A DNA stretch of 64,000 nt, from positions 24,448 to 88,447 of the forward strand of contig JBDNJM010000094.1 in NCBI GenBank assembly GCA_041687755.1. Direction: 5' to 3'. Position 1 is the first letter of the stretch. Each line of letters starts with the position of its first letter. The notes under the pieces were generated by a model. The model saw nothing but the letters and a program-made list of their open reading frames with translations, ran no database searches and was not told the origin of the DNA. The stretch comes from JBDNJM01 sp041687755. GTDB lineage: Bacteria > Planctomycetota > UBA1135 > GCA-002686595. The position numbers and the translations under genes are program-made. Of this stretch, positions 43,710 to 51,655 are shown one piece after another.

Positions 43710-45194
43710 ATGAAACTTCAGCTAACGACCGGTGTCTTGCTCCTTGCGGCCTCCGGCTGCGCCGTGCCTGCGGGGGGCGTTCCGATCGCGACCGCCGGCG
43801 ACCTCGGCAAGTCCGGGTTCATGACGGCGGTGACCGCGCCGGCGGCGAGGCCGATCCAGGAGGAGGCCGCTCCGGCGGCGTCCGAAGCGCCGGGGATCAC
43901 CCCGTTGCAGCACTCCATCTGGAACTCGGTCGGCTTCCAGAAGCGTTTTGCCCAGAGCTACGCGGCCGTCTCGGCGGTCGAGCCTGAGGTCTCCGCCGAG
44001 GAGTTCGAGTTGATCCAGCTCGCCCAGACCCAGATGGCCGACGACGATCTTGCGGGCGCGATCGCCACACTCGAGGCGGCCGCGGGACCGACCGCGACGG
44101 CAGCGATCGACTTCCAGCTGGGCAACATGCGCTACCAGGGCGGCGACACCGAGGCGGCGATCGCCGACTACCAGCTCGCCGCGGACAAGTTCCCCGCGTT
44201 CCGGCGTGCCTGGATGAACCTCGGCAGCCTCAAGAAGAACCTGGGCGACGACGCCGGCGCGCGAACGGCTCTCACTCAGGCCCTGCGCCACGGCGCGGTC
44301 TCGCCCGACGTCTACGGCGCGCTCGGCGAAGCCACTGCTAACCTAGGCCACCACGCCGCGGCCGAGTCGGCGCTGCGCTTCGCTATGCTGCTTGAGCCTG
44401 AGAACCTGCGTTGGCAGCAGGCGCTGGCCCTGTCCCTGATCGAGCAAGAGCGTGGCAACGAGGCCGTCGCGGTCATCGAGGGCATGCTGATTCAGATGCC
44501 GGACAACGCCAACCTCCACGAGTGGCACGCCAAGGCGCTCTACGGGAGTGGACGTCTCATGGAGGCGGCGGCGAGCTTCGAGATGAGCGACCGCCTCGGT
44601 GGCGGCAGCGTCGGCGGGCTGCTGGCGCTCGGCGGCATCTACGCCAACGGGGCCCTGCCCGAGCTGGCCGTCACGGCGTACGACCGGGCCCTCGCCAAGG
44701 CGCCGGAGGAGAGCCTGAAGGCGGCGCTGTCGGTCGCGAGGGTCTTGGCCTACAACGGCGAGCTGGACGCCGTCGAGAAGCTCACCGCCAGCCTGGAGGA
44801 GCGTGCAGGTTTCCTGATGGACGACGAGCAGCGCTCCGAGATGCTCAAGCTCGAGTCGCGCATCGCGGTTGCCCGCGGCGACGACACAGGTCAGGCGGCC
44901 GTGCTCCAGGAGATCGTTGCGCTGAACCCGCTCGACGGCGAGGCCCTGATCCTCCTGGCGGAGATGGCGGAGCGCGCCGGCGAGCTGGACGCCGCCATCC
45001 TGCAGTACGAGCGGGCCGGTCGCCTCGGGCAGTTCGAGGCCGAGGCCAAGCGCAAGCACGCCATCCTGCTGGTGCGCGACCAGCGCTACGGCGAGGCGTT
45101 GCCGTTGCTGCGCCGCTCGGTGGATCTCGAGCCGCGCGAGTGGGTCGAAGACTACCTGGAGAAGGTCGAGGGACTGGCCAAGACACGTCCGTAG
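43710..45194 (+). CDS. TPR-repeat lipoprotein at the end of the TonB operon
   Basis: This gene encodes about 494 residues from the ATG at 43710, which gives a lipoprotein signal (QLTTGVLLLAASGC). A frame-consistent TTG lies 12 nt upstream. The mature protein holds about ten TPR units, e.g. 'AAIDFQLGNMRYQGGDTEAA', 'AWMNLGSLKKNLGDDAGART', 'VYGALGEATANLGHHAAAES' and 'DAAILQYERAGRLGQFEAEA'. TPR lipoproteins in this position occur in TtpC-type TonB operons and probably assist complex assembly or substrate delivery at the periplasmic face. It is the last gene before a strong hairpin terminator (45219-45251). Confidence 0.88.
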   Translation: MKLQLTTGVLLLAASGCAVPAGGVPIATAGDLGKSGFMTAVTAPAARPIQEEAAPAASEAPGITPLQHSIWNSVGFQKRFAQSYAAVSAVEPEVSAEEFELIQLAQTQMADDDLAGAIATLEAAAGPTATAAIDFQLGNMRYQGGDTEAAIADYQLAADKFPAFRRAWMNLGSLKKNLGDDAGARTALTQALRHGAVSPDVYGALGEATANLGHHAAAESALRFAMLLEPENLRWQQALALSLIEQERGNEAVAVIEGMLIQMPDNANLHEWHAKALYGSGRLMEAAASFEMSDRLGGGSVGGLLALGGIYANGALPELAVTAYDRALAKAPEESLKAALSVARVLAYNGELDAVEKLTASLEERAGFLMDDEQRSEMLKLESRIAVARGDDTGQAAVLQEIVALNPLDGEALILLAEMAERAGELDAAILQYERAGRLGQFEAEAKRKHAILLVRDQRYGEALPLLRRSVDLEPREWVEDYLEKVEGLAKTRP

Positions 45195-45218
45195 TGCGCT
45201 CTTCCGGGCGGCTGGGCC

Positions 45219-45251
45219 CAGAGCCCGCACTCCGATGGAGTGCGGGCTCTG
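45219..45251. terminator. bidirectional hairpin terminator
   Basis: A perfect 15-bp stem (cagagcccgcactcc with ggagtgcgggctctg) encloses a 3-nt loop. It sits between the convergent TPR lipoprotein and Sel1 genes and should stop both. Confidence 0.85.
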
Positions 45252-45280
45252 TGCGTTCGGGGTCGCGAGCTGCCCGCCGT

Positions 45281-46366
45281 TTAGTTCAACGCGAGCCCGG
45301 CGGCACGCATCTGCTCCAGCTTGCGGTCGGCGAGTTCGAGCCCGGCCTCGGCGGCTTCGCGAAACAGCCGCTGTGCCTTCCAGGTGTCCTGCGGAACTCC
45401 GCGCCCGCGCAGGTGCAGCAGCCCCAGGTTGTAGGCGCCGCGCGCGTCACCGGCCTGGTGGGCTGCGCGCAGCCAGCGCACGGCCTCGTCGTCGTCCGCG
45501 GGCACGCCTGCGCCGCGCAGGTGCGCGACGCCCAAATGGGTCATCGCGAGCGGGTGCCCTTGGTCGGCCGCGCGCCAGTACCACAGGCTGGCGGTAGCCG
45601 TGTCCTGCTCGCAGCCGCGGCCGCTCGACTGCATCCAGCCGAACGTGAACTGCGCAGCGGGGAGTCCGGCGACCGCAGCCTGTTCGATCCACTCGAACGC
45701 GCGCTGCTCGTCGAGGACCGCGCCGCGCCCGGTGAGGTGAGCGACGCCGATCTGCAGCGCGGCGCCCGGCTCGCCGCTCGCCGCGGCTTCCTCGGCCAGC
45801 TCAGCCACGCGCTGCCAATCGATCTCCGCATAGGCCCGGTCGGCCTCCTTGGCCGCGAGCAAGGCCGTGGCCTGGGCGTCGCCCCCGGCGCTCGCGCGTC
45901 GCAGGAGCTGCTCGGCCTTGGCCTGATCCCTCTCGACGCCGATTCCGGCCAGGTGCAGGACACCGAGGTTGTTCTCCGCCTGGGCGAAGCCAAGCTCGGC
46001 GGCGGCGGCGTACCAGCGGGCCGCGCTCTGGATGGAGCGCGGCACCCCGCGCCCTTCGAAGTGCAGCAGCCCGAGGTTGTTCATCGCGGCCGGGTGCCCC
46101 TGCTCCGCGCTGAGCCGATACCAGCGCGCGGCCTGCGAGGGATCTGCGGCGACGCCGTCGCCCTCGTCGTGCATCAGACCTACGAGGTACTGAGACTCCG
46201 CGTCGCCTTCCTCGGCGAGGGAGGACCAGTGCTTCAGCGCGCCAGTCGAGTCGCCCGCGTGGAACGCGCTCCAGCCCGATCCGTAGGGGCTCGCGCAGCC
46301 CGCGTTCAGCAGCAGCGGGGCAGAGGCGAGCAAGCAGGCGGCGGTCCGGAGCAGCGAATGGGTCAT
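45281..46366 (-). CDS. Sel1-repeat (TPR-like) lipoprotein
   Basis: This gene encodes 361 residues with a lipoprotein signal (LASAPLLLNAGC). There are eight or nine Sel1-like repeats of about 36 residues: 'SQYLVGLMHDEGDGVAADPS', 'AMNNLGLLHFEGRGVPRSIQ', 'AENNLGVLHLAGIGVERDQA', 'AMTHLGVAHLRGAGVPADDD' and others. Sel1 proteins bind partner proteins and are common in bacterial envelope and signalling complexes. A partner is not obvious here. It is convergent with the TonB operon and has its own promoter in the 540-bp gap upstream. Function unknown. Confidence 0.9.
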   Translation of the reverse strand: MTHSLLRTAACLLASAPLLLNAGCASPYGSGWSAFHAGDSTGALKHWSSLAEEGDAESQYLVGLMHDEGDGVAADPSQAARWYRLSAEQGHPAAMNNLGLLHFEGRGVPRSIQSAARWYAAAAELGFAQAENNLGVLHLAGIGVERDQAKAEQLLRRASAGGDAQATALLAAKEADRAYAEIDWQRVAELAEEAAASGEPGAALQIGVAHLTGRGAVLDEQRAFEWIEQAAVAGLPAAQFTFGWMQSSGRGCEQDTATASLWYWRAADQGHPLAMTHLGVAHLRGAGVPADDDEAVRWLRAAHQAGDARGAYNLGLLHLRGRGVPQDTWKAQRLFREAAEAGLELADRKLEQMRAAGLALN

Positions 46367-46909
46367 TCCTGCTCTATCGGAGCGGCGCCGAGATCGGGTT
46401 GAGCGGGGGAGCGTGAGCCCGTCTTTACATTTCCGCTGCTGAGAGGCGGGTGGGAGAGCAGCGCCCTCGGCGTCTGGCCTGGGGGAACTGCGGCAACACG
46501 CTCGTCTAGACCGAGAGCGCGAACGAAACCGACGGTGTGGAGGACCATTCCGGCGAGATCCTGCCGGTCGAGGCTTCCGGCTGTGCGGGTTGAGCGGATC
46601 TCGGAGGCCGGACGGCCGCGGCGCCGATCCGGAGAACCGCGGGGCTGCGGTGGGCTCCGGAGACTCCCGGTGCTCGCCGCGCTTCGTTTGGGGGAGTCCT
46701 AGCGACCGTGACGGCTAGGGGACCGCGGTCGCTGGAAGCTGCGGGTGGACCGGTCTAAAGATCCTGGCCCCCCGGACGATGGCCGCCCGGGGGGGCGCGG
46801 GCCCTCATCACCTGAGGCTATCTCGCCCATAGGGTGGGGTTTCCCGACCCCTTCTGACAGTGCTGGTAGTTTTGCGCACGCTAATCCTCCCTTCCCGACC
46901 CCTTCTCCA
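46367..46909. other. intergenic region with a 15-bp direct repeat and the second copy of the shared 12-mer
   Basis: These 543 nt lie between divergent genes. The direct repeat ttcccgaccccttct occurs at 46841-46855 and 46892-46906, the second copy ending 3 nt before the ATG. The 12-mer cacgctaatcct is at 46877-46888. There is no coding sequence. Confidence 0.6.
46877..46888 (+). promoter_or_regulatory. shared 12-mer upstream of a secreted-protein gene (copy 2)
   Basis: This 12-mer is identical to that at 32664-32675. It lies between the two copies of a 15-bp direct repeat, 21 nt before the ATG. A promoter or operator role is a guess. Confidence 0.3.
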
Positions 46910-47989
46910 ATGCGCCTACGCACCGCCTCGAGCCTCCTATCCGCCCTCTGCGCCAGCCTCTTGGGCGCCCCCGCGGTCGCGCAGACCACGGTCCAAATCG
47001 GCGCGGATCTCGACAACACGCTATATGACCCGATTGGAACCCAGTCCAACGGGGCGGGCGAGCACCTGTTCGCGGGCAACACGGCCTCCGGGCAGATCCG
47101 CCGGGGCCTGCTGCGCTTCGATCTGGGCTCCGCAGTGCCGGCCGGCTCCGTCATCCAGTCGGTGAGCCTGCGGTTGAACATGTCGATGACGATGACCGGC
47201 TCCCAGCCCGTAGCGCTCCACCGCGCCCTCGCGGAGTGGGGGGCGGCGGGCTCTGATGCGCCCGGGGGCGAGGGCGGCGGGACCGCGGCCCAGGCGGGCG
47301 ACGCGACGTGGACCCAACGGTTCTTCCCGACCACCGACTGGGCGACGGTTGGCGGCGACTTCGAGGCCACGCCCTCGGCGACCCGGAACGTTGCCGGCAT
47401 GGGCGCCTACACTTGGAACAGCACGGCAGCGCTGGTCGCGGACGTCCAGTCCTGGGTCGACGGCGCGGCGGCGAACGACGGCTGGTTCGTTATCGGCGAC
47501 GAAAGCACGGTTCCCAGCGCCAAGCGCTTCGACTCCTCGGACAACCTGACGGCCAACAATCGCCCGCGCCTCACCGTGACCTATCTGCCGAACCCCTGCG
47601 GGACGGCGCTGGTCGCCACCGAGATCGTGCGCCTCGGGACCCCCCCGAACCCGGCGGCGCTGCAGCCCAGCGCGTCGGGGCCGCCGCGCATCGGGGCCGC
47701 GTGGAATCCGCGCATCGACCACACCACGTTCATGCCGGCAGCCGCCGTGGACGTGCTGCTGATCGGGCGCACCGCGGTCAACCTGCCCGCTGTCTTCGGC
47801 ACTCTACTCGTCGACTTGACGCCGCCGACTATCACGCTGACGGCGGCCCCGGGCGTGCCGTTCGCCCTGCCGATTCCGAGCGACTGCGCCCTGCTCGGTC
47901 TGCAGCGCTTCGCCCAGGGTGCCTCGGTCGACCCGACCGGCGTGCTCGAGGTGACGAACGCCCTCGATCTGACGATCGGGAACCTCTAG
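46910..47989 (+). CDS. secreted DNRLRE-type beta-sandwich protein
   Basis: This gene encodes about 359 residues from the ATG at 46910, with a signal peptide (ends APAVA-QTTVQ). Residues 25-220 resemble the DNRLRE domain of surface and coat-like proteins: 'QTTVQIGADLDNTLYDPIGT', 'IRRGLLRFDLGSAVPAGSVI', 'SVSLRLNMSMTMTGSQPVAL', 'FVIGDESTVPSAKRFDSSDN' and 'NNRPRLTVTY'. The C-terminal 120 residues ('AAVDVLLIGRTAVNLPAVFG') resemble the tails of other secreted proteins in this window. This is probably an extracellular matrix or surface component. It is monocistronic. The start has a pyrimidine-rich leader (ttcccgaccccttctcca) and no Shine-Dalgarno. No enzymatic motif. Confidence 0.8.
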   Translation: MRLRTASSLLSALCASLLGAPAVAQTTVQIGADLDNTLYDPIGTQSNGAGEHLFAGNTASGQIRRGLLRFDLGSAVPAGSVIQSVSLRLNMSMTMTGSQPVALHRALAEWGAAGSDAPGGEGGGTAAQAGDATWTQRFFPTTDWATVGGDFEATPSATRNVAGMGAYTWNSTAALVADVQSWVDGAAANDGWFVIGDESTVPSAKRFDSSDNLTANNRPRLTVTYLPNPCGTALVATEIVRLGTPPNPAALQPSASGPPRIGAAWNPRIDHTTFMPAAAVDVLLIGRTAVNLPAVFGTLLVDLTPPTITLTAAPGVPFALPIPSDCALLGLQRFAQGASVDPTGVLEVTNALDLTIGNL

Positions 47990-48085
47990 CGGTCAGGTGG
48001 TACCGCTCGGATCGTGACCCTCGTGAACTGACCTGCTCCAGCGTTGTTGGTCCCGGTCTCGGGTGCCCGTGACCGGAGCGAGCCT

Positions 48086-48105
48086 GGGACCGCTCGATCG
48101 GTCCC
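48086..48105. terminator. short hairpin, probable terminator
   Basis: A 7-bp stem (gggaccg with cggtccc) encloses a 6-nt loop between two convergent genes. It is short and lacks a U-tract. Confidence 0.45.
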
Positions 48106-48116
48106 GGCCGCGATAG

Positions 48117-49379
48117 CTACCCGTTGATGATGAAGTCGGCGAGCACCTTGGTCACCGCGTTCGGCAACAGGTTCAGCTCGTCGTCGAGCTGGTTTAGATG
48201 CTTGCGCTCAAGCTGCAGGTCGCGTTCGTCGGGCTGGTTGTTGGTGCCGTAGGGGTAGGCCTCGAAGGGCGTGGCCTTCATCTCGACGTGGGTTCCGAGC
48301 ACCCAGGAGACCGGTCTCGTGTCCAGGAAGTCACGCAGCCGGGAGATGCTCGCCCGGTAGGTGTTCCAGGTGGACGAGGACAGGAAGATGAAGCCCGGGT
48401 AGAGCGAGTCGCCGGTCAGTACAAGGCCCGTATTGCGGTCGTAGAAGGCGATGTGCACGGGGTGGTGTCCGGGGATCGAGAGGATGTCGAGCACGCGGCC
48501 GCCCAGGTCGTAGGTCACGACGTCGTTCGGCCAGTTGGTGAAGCCGAAGAAGTTCTCGACCGCGGACTTGGAGGTGCCGACGACCGTGACGTTGGGCTGG
48601 CCTGTGAACTGGCCGTCGCCCTGGACGTGGTCGCCGTGCGAGTGGGAGTGGGCGACGATCAGCTCGATGCTCGTCTTGCCGTTCTCCAGCAGCCACTGGT
48701 CGACGATGCCCTTCACAGTCGCGCCGATCGGGATGCCGCCGGCGCCGGTGTCCTCGAGTAGCACCTTGTCCTCGCCGAAGAGCAGGTACATGAACGGCGC
48801 TTCGAAGTTTGTGCACATCGACTGGCGCAGGATGAACGTGTCGTCGTTGTAGCGGTGCACCTGGATCTGCGGGTCGCTGCCGCAGCTGCCGCCGAAGATC
48901 CAGTCGTCGGGGAAGGTGCCGCCCTCCTGGGTCGGGGTCTCCGAGCGCAGGGCGTTGCTGGCCGTAAGGCCCTGGGGGCCGGAGGGGTCGACGACCCAGG
49001 CCTGCCAGAACTCGTCCACGCCGGGCGCGAGGCCGAGCGGCCAGGAGAACTCGCCGCCCGCGACTCCGGCCGGACCGGTCGGGAAGGGCCCGGCGATCGA
49101 GTCGGGCGAGGGCACGACGGTGCCGCCGGCGAACGGCAGATTGACGGCGCTCGAGCCGCGCACGAGGTACGCGAGCGAGCCGGGCGCGGCACCCGACAGC
49201 TCGAGCGTGAAGTTCGTGCCACCGATCAGAGAGCCGCCGCCGGTCAGCTGCGGCGCACCGGTCGCGCCGCTGAGCGACTGGCCGAGATCGAACCAGGGCT
49301 CGGGCACCTGGGCCCTGGCCGGAAGGGCTCCGAAGGCGAGGAGGGCGAGGGCGCTGAGGGTGGGTGAGATCGTCGGCAT
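48117..49379 (-). CDS. secreted metallo-beta-lactamase-fold hydrolase
   Basis: This gene encodes 420 residues with a signal peptide (ends LPARA-QVPEP). Residues 25-155 are a beta-rich domain resembling tails of other secreted proteins here ('LELSGAAPGSLAYLVRGSSA'). Residues 165-400 are the metallo-beta-lactamase fold: 'FMYLLFGEDKVLLEDTGAGG', the zinc motif 'IVAHSHSHGDHVQGDG' (H-x-H-x-D-H), 'LDILSIPGHHPVHIAFYDRN' and 'LVLTGDSLYPGFI'. The 'GHHP' and 'GTHVEM' His residues are plausible metal ligands. The family covers beta-lactamases, lactonases, phosphodiesterases and other hydrolases; substrate unknown. The start region is C-rich, with a run of C immediately before the ATG. Confidence 0.87.
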   Translation of the reverse strand: MPTISPTLSALALLAFGALPARAQVPEPWFDLGQSLSGATGAPQLTGGGSLIGGTNFTLELSGAAPGSLAYLVRGSSAVNLPFAGGTVVPSPDSIAGPFPTGPAGVAGGEFSWPLGLAPGVDEFWQAWVVDPSGPQGLTASNALRSETPTQEGGTFPDDWIFGGSCGSDPQIQVHRYNDDTFILRQSMCTNFEAPFMYLLFGEDKVLLEDTGAGGIPIGATVKGIVDQWLLENGKTSIELIVAHSHSHGDHVQGDGQFTGQPNVTVVGTSKSAVENFFGFTNWPNDVVTYDLGGRVLDILSIPGHHPVHIAFYDRNTGLVLTGDSLYPGFIFLSSSTWNTYRASISRLRDFLDTRPVSWVLGTHVEMKATPFEAYPYGTNNQPDERDLQLERKHLNQLDDELNLLPNAVTKVLADFIING

Positions 49380-49508
49380 GGGGGGGGTCGCGTCGGGAGT
49401 CAGGGAGGCGTAAAGACGTTCTAGCGTACCGCATGGCCTGGATCTTGGTGAATTGCGCCGTTCCCTGGGTCGGCTGCTGAGCGGCTGGGGCCCTGCGCCT
49501 CGCCCCGA

Positions 49509-50130
49509 TCAGACTTCGCGCTTTTCTGAAGGCCGGTCGTGCTCGGCCAAGAACGGCAGCAGCTGCGCGAGCGTCGCGTCCGGCCGCTCGACCGGCAGCG
49601 CATGCCCGGCGTCGGGGACAGGAACGAAGCGGCCGTCGGGCAAGCGCTCGACGAACTCGCGCAGCTCGCGCCTTGGGAAGTAGTCGCGCTCACCGCGCAG
49701 GACCAGCACGGGCAAGTCGAGTTGCCCCTCGCGGCCGTTGAGCGTCCAGCCGAAGCTGCCTTCGAAGCAGCGCCGATAGGACTGCGGGTCGTTGGTGCTC
49801 CAGGCGGTGATGAAGCGTTCGCGCAGCTCGGCTTGATCGGGCTTGGGAAAGTGCGCGCGGCCCGAGTGCGCGCGCGAGGCGGTTGGGGCCTGCGAGGCGC
49901 ATCGGGATCCAGCGCGACAAGCAGAAGCGCAGGCTTCGGAGGCTGCGCAGGCGCGTGTCGTGAAAGGTGCTGAGCGCGCACGCGGAGCGCGCGAGGTCGG
50001 GGCGCGTCGCGGCGAGTTCGAGAGCGACCATGGAGCCAAGGGAAACACAGATCAAGTGCAGGGGAGGCTCGACGGCGTGTTGCTCGATCGCGCGGGCGGC
50101 ACGCCGGCGCGGACACCGAGCCGGCCCCGC
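49509..50130 (-). pseudogene. alpha/beta hydrolase remnant, N-terminally truncated and frameshifted
   Basis: The 5' part (about 49870-50130) reads 'LHLICVSLGSMVALELAATR', a nucleophile elbow with Ser in x-V-S-L-G. After a break near 49870 the adjacent frame continues 'RERFITAWSTNDPQSYRRCF', 'LPVLVLRGERDYFPRRELRE' (acid Asp) and 'VPVPDAGHALPVERPDA' (catalytic His) to 49509. The first 90 or so residues of a normal alpha/beta hydrolase, with the oxyanion 'HG' loop, are absent; that space is taken by the tail of the YjbR-like gene. This looks like a deletion that joined two genes, followed or accompanied by a one-base indel. The boundary is by similarity only. Confidence 0.55.
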
Positions 50131-50624
50131 CTTCAGCGCGTGGTCTTGCGCGCCGGCCCGGGCCTTGCTGACCTTCTCCTTGGAGGCAGGGGCCTCGGAC
50201 TGGACCTTCTTGGCCGACTTCTTCGCCGCGACCTTGCCAGCCGCCTTCTCGCCTGCCTTCTTGGCCGGGGTCGCGCTCGCCATCGATTTGCGGCCGTCGG
50301 CGACGGTGAGCGAATGGGATTCCTTGACCCACTTGTCGCCGAGCATCTTCCGCAGCGGCGCCTGGGCCGAGAAGCGCACCGTCACCCAGGGCCCGGAACC
50401 CGCCTGGAAGCGGTCGGGCCCCGCCGAGGCCAGGTCGCCCGCCTGCGGCAGGCTCGCCGAGAGCTTGAACATCGCCTTGTACCCCTGCCCCCGGGTCCGA
50501 CGAACAAGAACGCGTCCTTGCCGATGCGGTAGGAGGTCTGGTTGCACGACGTGCCCTCGACAGCGCGGGGCAGGGAGGCGGCGAGCTTGCGGAGAGCGGC
50601 GGTGGGATCCTTCGGGGCGGGCAT
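50131..50624 (-). pseudogene. MmcQ/YjbR-like protein with Lys/Ala-rich tail, frameshifted
   Basis: The start is the ATG at 50622-50624 (MPAPKDPTAALRKLAASL). The first 45 residues end 'TSYRIGKDAFLFVGPG'. The continuation 'GQGYKAMFKLSASLPQAGDL' and 'ADGRKSMASAT' is in the next frame. Adding one G to a GGGGG run at about 50485 joins them, so a homopolymer error is likely. The fold is that of YjbR/MmcQ (CyaY-like) DNA- or ligand-binding proteins of unknown function. The C-terminus is a Lys/Ala histone-like tail ('KKAGEKAAGKVAAKKSAKKV') that reads without a stop into the hydrolase remnant. The 3' boundary is approximate. Confidence 0.5.
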
Positions 50625-50725
50625 GGGCAATTCCTGGTGTGAGGGCGGATCCCAGCCCAGCGTGCCCCAGCCAGTGGGGGGAGGCGTACGTGACGCGGCA
50701 TGTGGTGCTGCGTAGCCTGGGGGCC

Positions 50726-51475
50726 ATGCTGAAGCCCGTCCAAGCCGTCCTCGTCCTGTCCTGTCTGTTCTGCGCCGCCTGTTCCGCCCCGGCCGGACCC
50801 GATTCCGCGACGGCACCCGAGTCCCCGGCCCCCGTCGCTCAGCCCGCCGAAGCCAGCGTCAAGCCCGGCATCAACGACAGCTTCCTAGACCCCGAGCTCG
50901 ACGTGGATGCGATGGTCGAGCGCTTCGAGCTCGAGTCCCGCGAGGTTGCCGCCGCGCGGGACGCGATCGTGGCCGCCCTCGATCTGCGCCCGGGTCAGGA
51001 GGTCGCCGACATTGGCGCGGGCACGGGCCTGTTCCTCAAGCCGTTCGCTGAAGCCGTCGGCGCGACCGGCCGGCTGTACGCGGTGGATATCGCCCCGCCC
51101 TTCGTCGCGCACCTGGGCCAGCGCGCCCGCGCCGCCGGGCTCGACCAGGTTTGGCCGATGCTGTGCACCGAAGACTCGGTCGGTCTGCCGCAGGGCTCCG
51201 TCGACGTGGCCTTCGTGTGCGACACCTATCACCACTTCGAGTTTCCGCGCTCCACCAGCACCTCGCTGCAGCGCGCCCTGCGCCCCGGCGGCGAGCTGTT
51301 CGTGATCGACTTCGAGCGCATCGAGGGCGTGACTAGGCCGTGGTTGCTGGAGCACGTTCGCGCCGGCAAGGACGTCGTGATCGCGGAGCTCGAGTCCTTC
51401 GGATTCGAGCTGGTCGAGGAGGTCGAGATCGAGGGGCTGTCGGAGAACTACGCGCTGCGCTTTCGGCGGCCTTGA
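50726..51475 (+). CDS. lipoprotein-type class I SAM methyltransferase
   Basis: This gene encodes about 249 residues from the ATG at 50726. The N-terminus is a lipoprotein signal (LVLSCLFCAACSAP) followed by a Pro/Ala linker. A Rossmann methyltransferase follows: 'EVADIGAGTGLFLKPFAEAV' (motif I), 'LYAVDIAPPFVAHLGQRARA', 'DVAFVCDTYHHFEFP' and 'RPGGELFVIDFERI'. Cytoplasmic methyltransferases do not normally carry export signals because SAM is not known in the periplasm. Similar exported methyltransferases are annotated in several bacteria, and their real role is unclear. The upstream region is shared divergently with the degraded YjbR-like gene. Substrate unknown. Confidence 0.8.
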   Translation: MLKPVQAVLVLSCLFCAACSAPAGPDSATAPESPAPVAQPAEASVKPGINDSFLDPELDVDAMVERFELESREVAAARDAIVAALDLRPGQEVADIGAGTGLFLKPFAEAVGATGRLYAVDIAPPFVAHLGQRARAAGLDQVWPMLCTEDSVGLPQGSVDVAFVCDTYHHFEFPRSTSTSLQRALRPGGELFVIDFERIEGVTRPWLLEHVRAGKDVVIAELESFGFELVEEVEIEGLSENYALRFRRP

Positions 51476-51655
51476 GCTCGGAGGCCGGGCTTTGGCAGCC
51501 ATTAGTTACTTGGTTCCTGGGGCTTAGAGCGCGCCCGCGAGGAACTTGAGGCGAGTGTCGGCGGTGGGGGGGGTGGCGTGGAGTTAAGACCGGCACCCCG
51601 GTCGCGACACGGCTCGGGGTGCGCCCCGCCTCGCCCCTTGCCTCCGCATCCCCCC

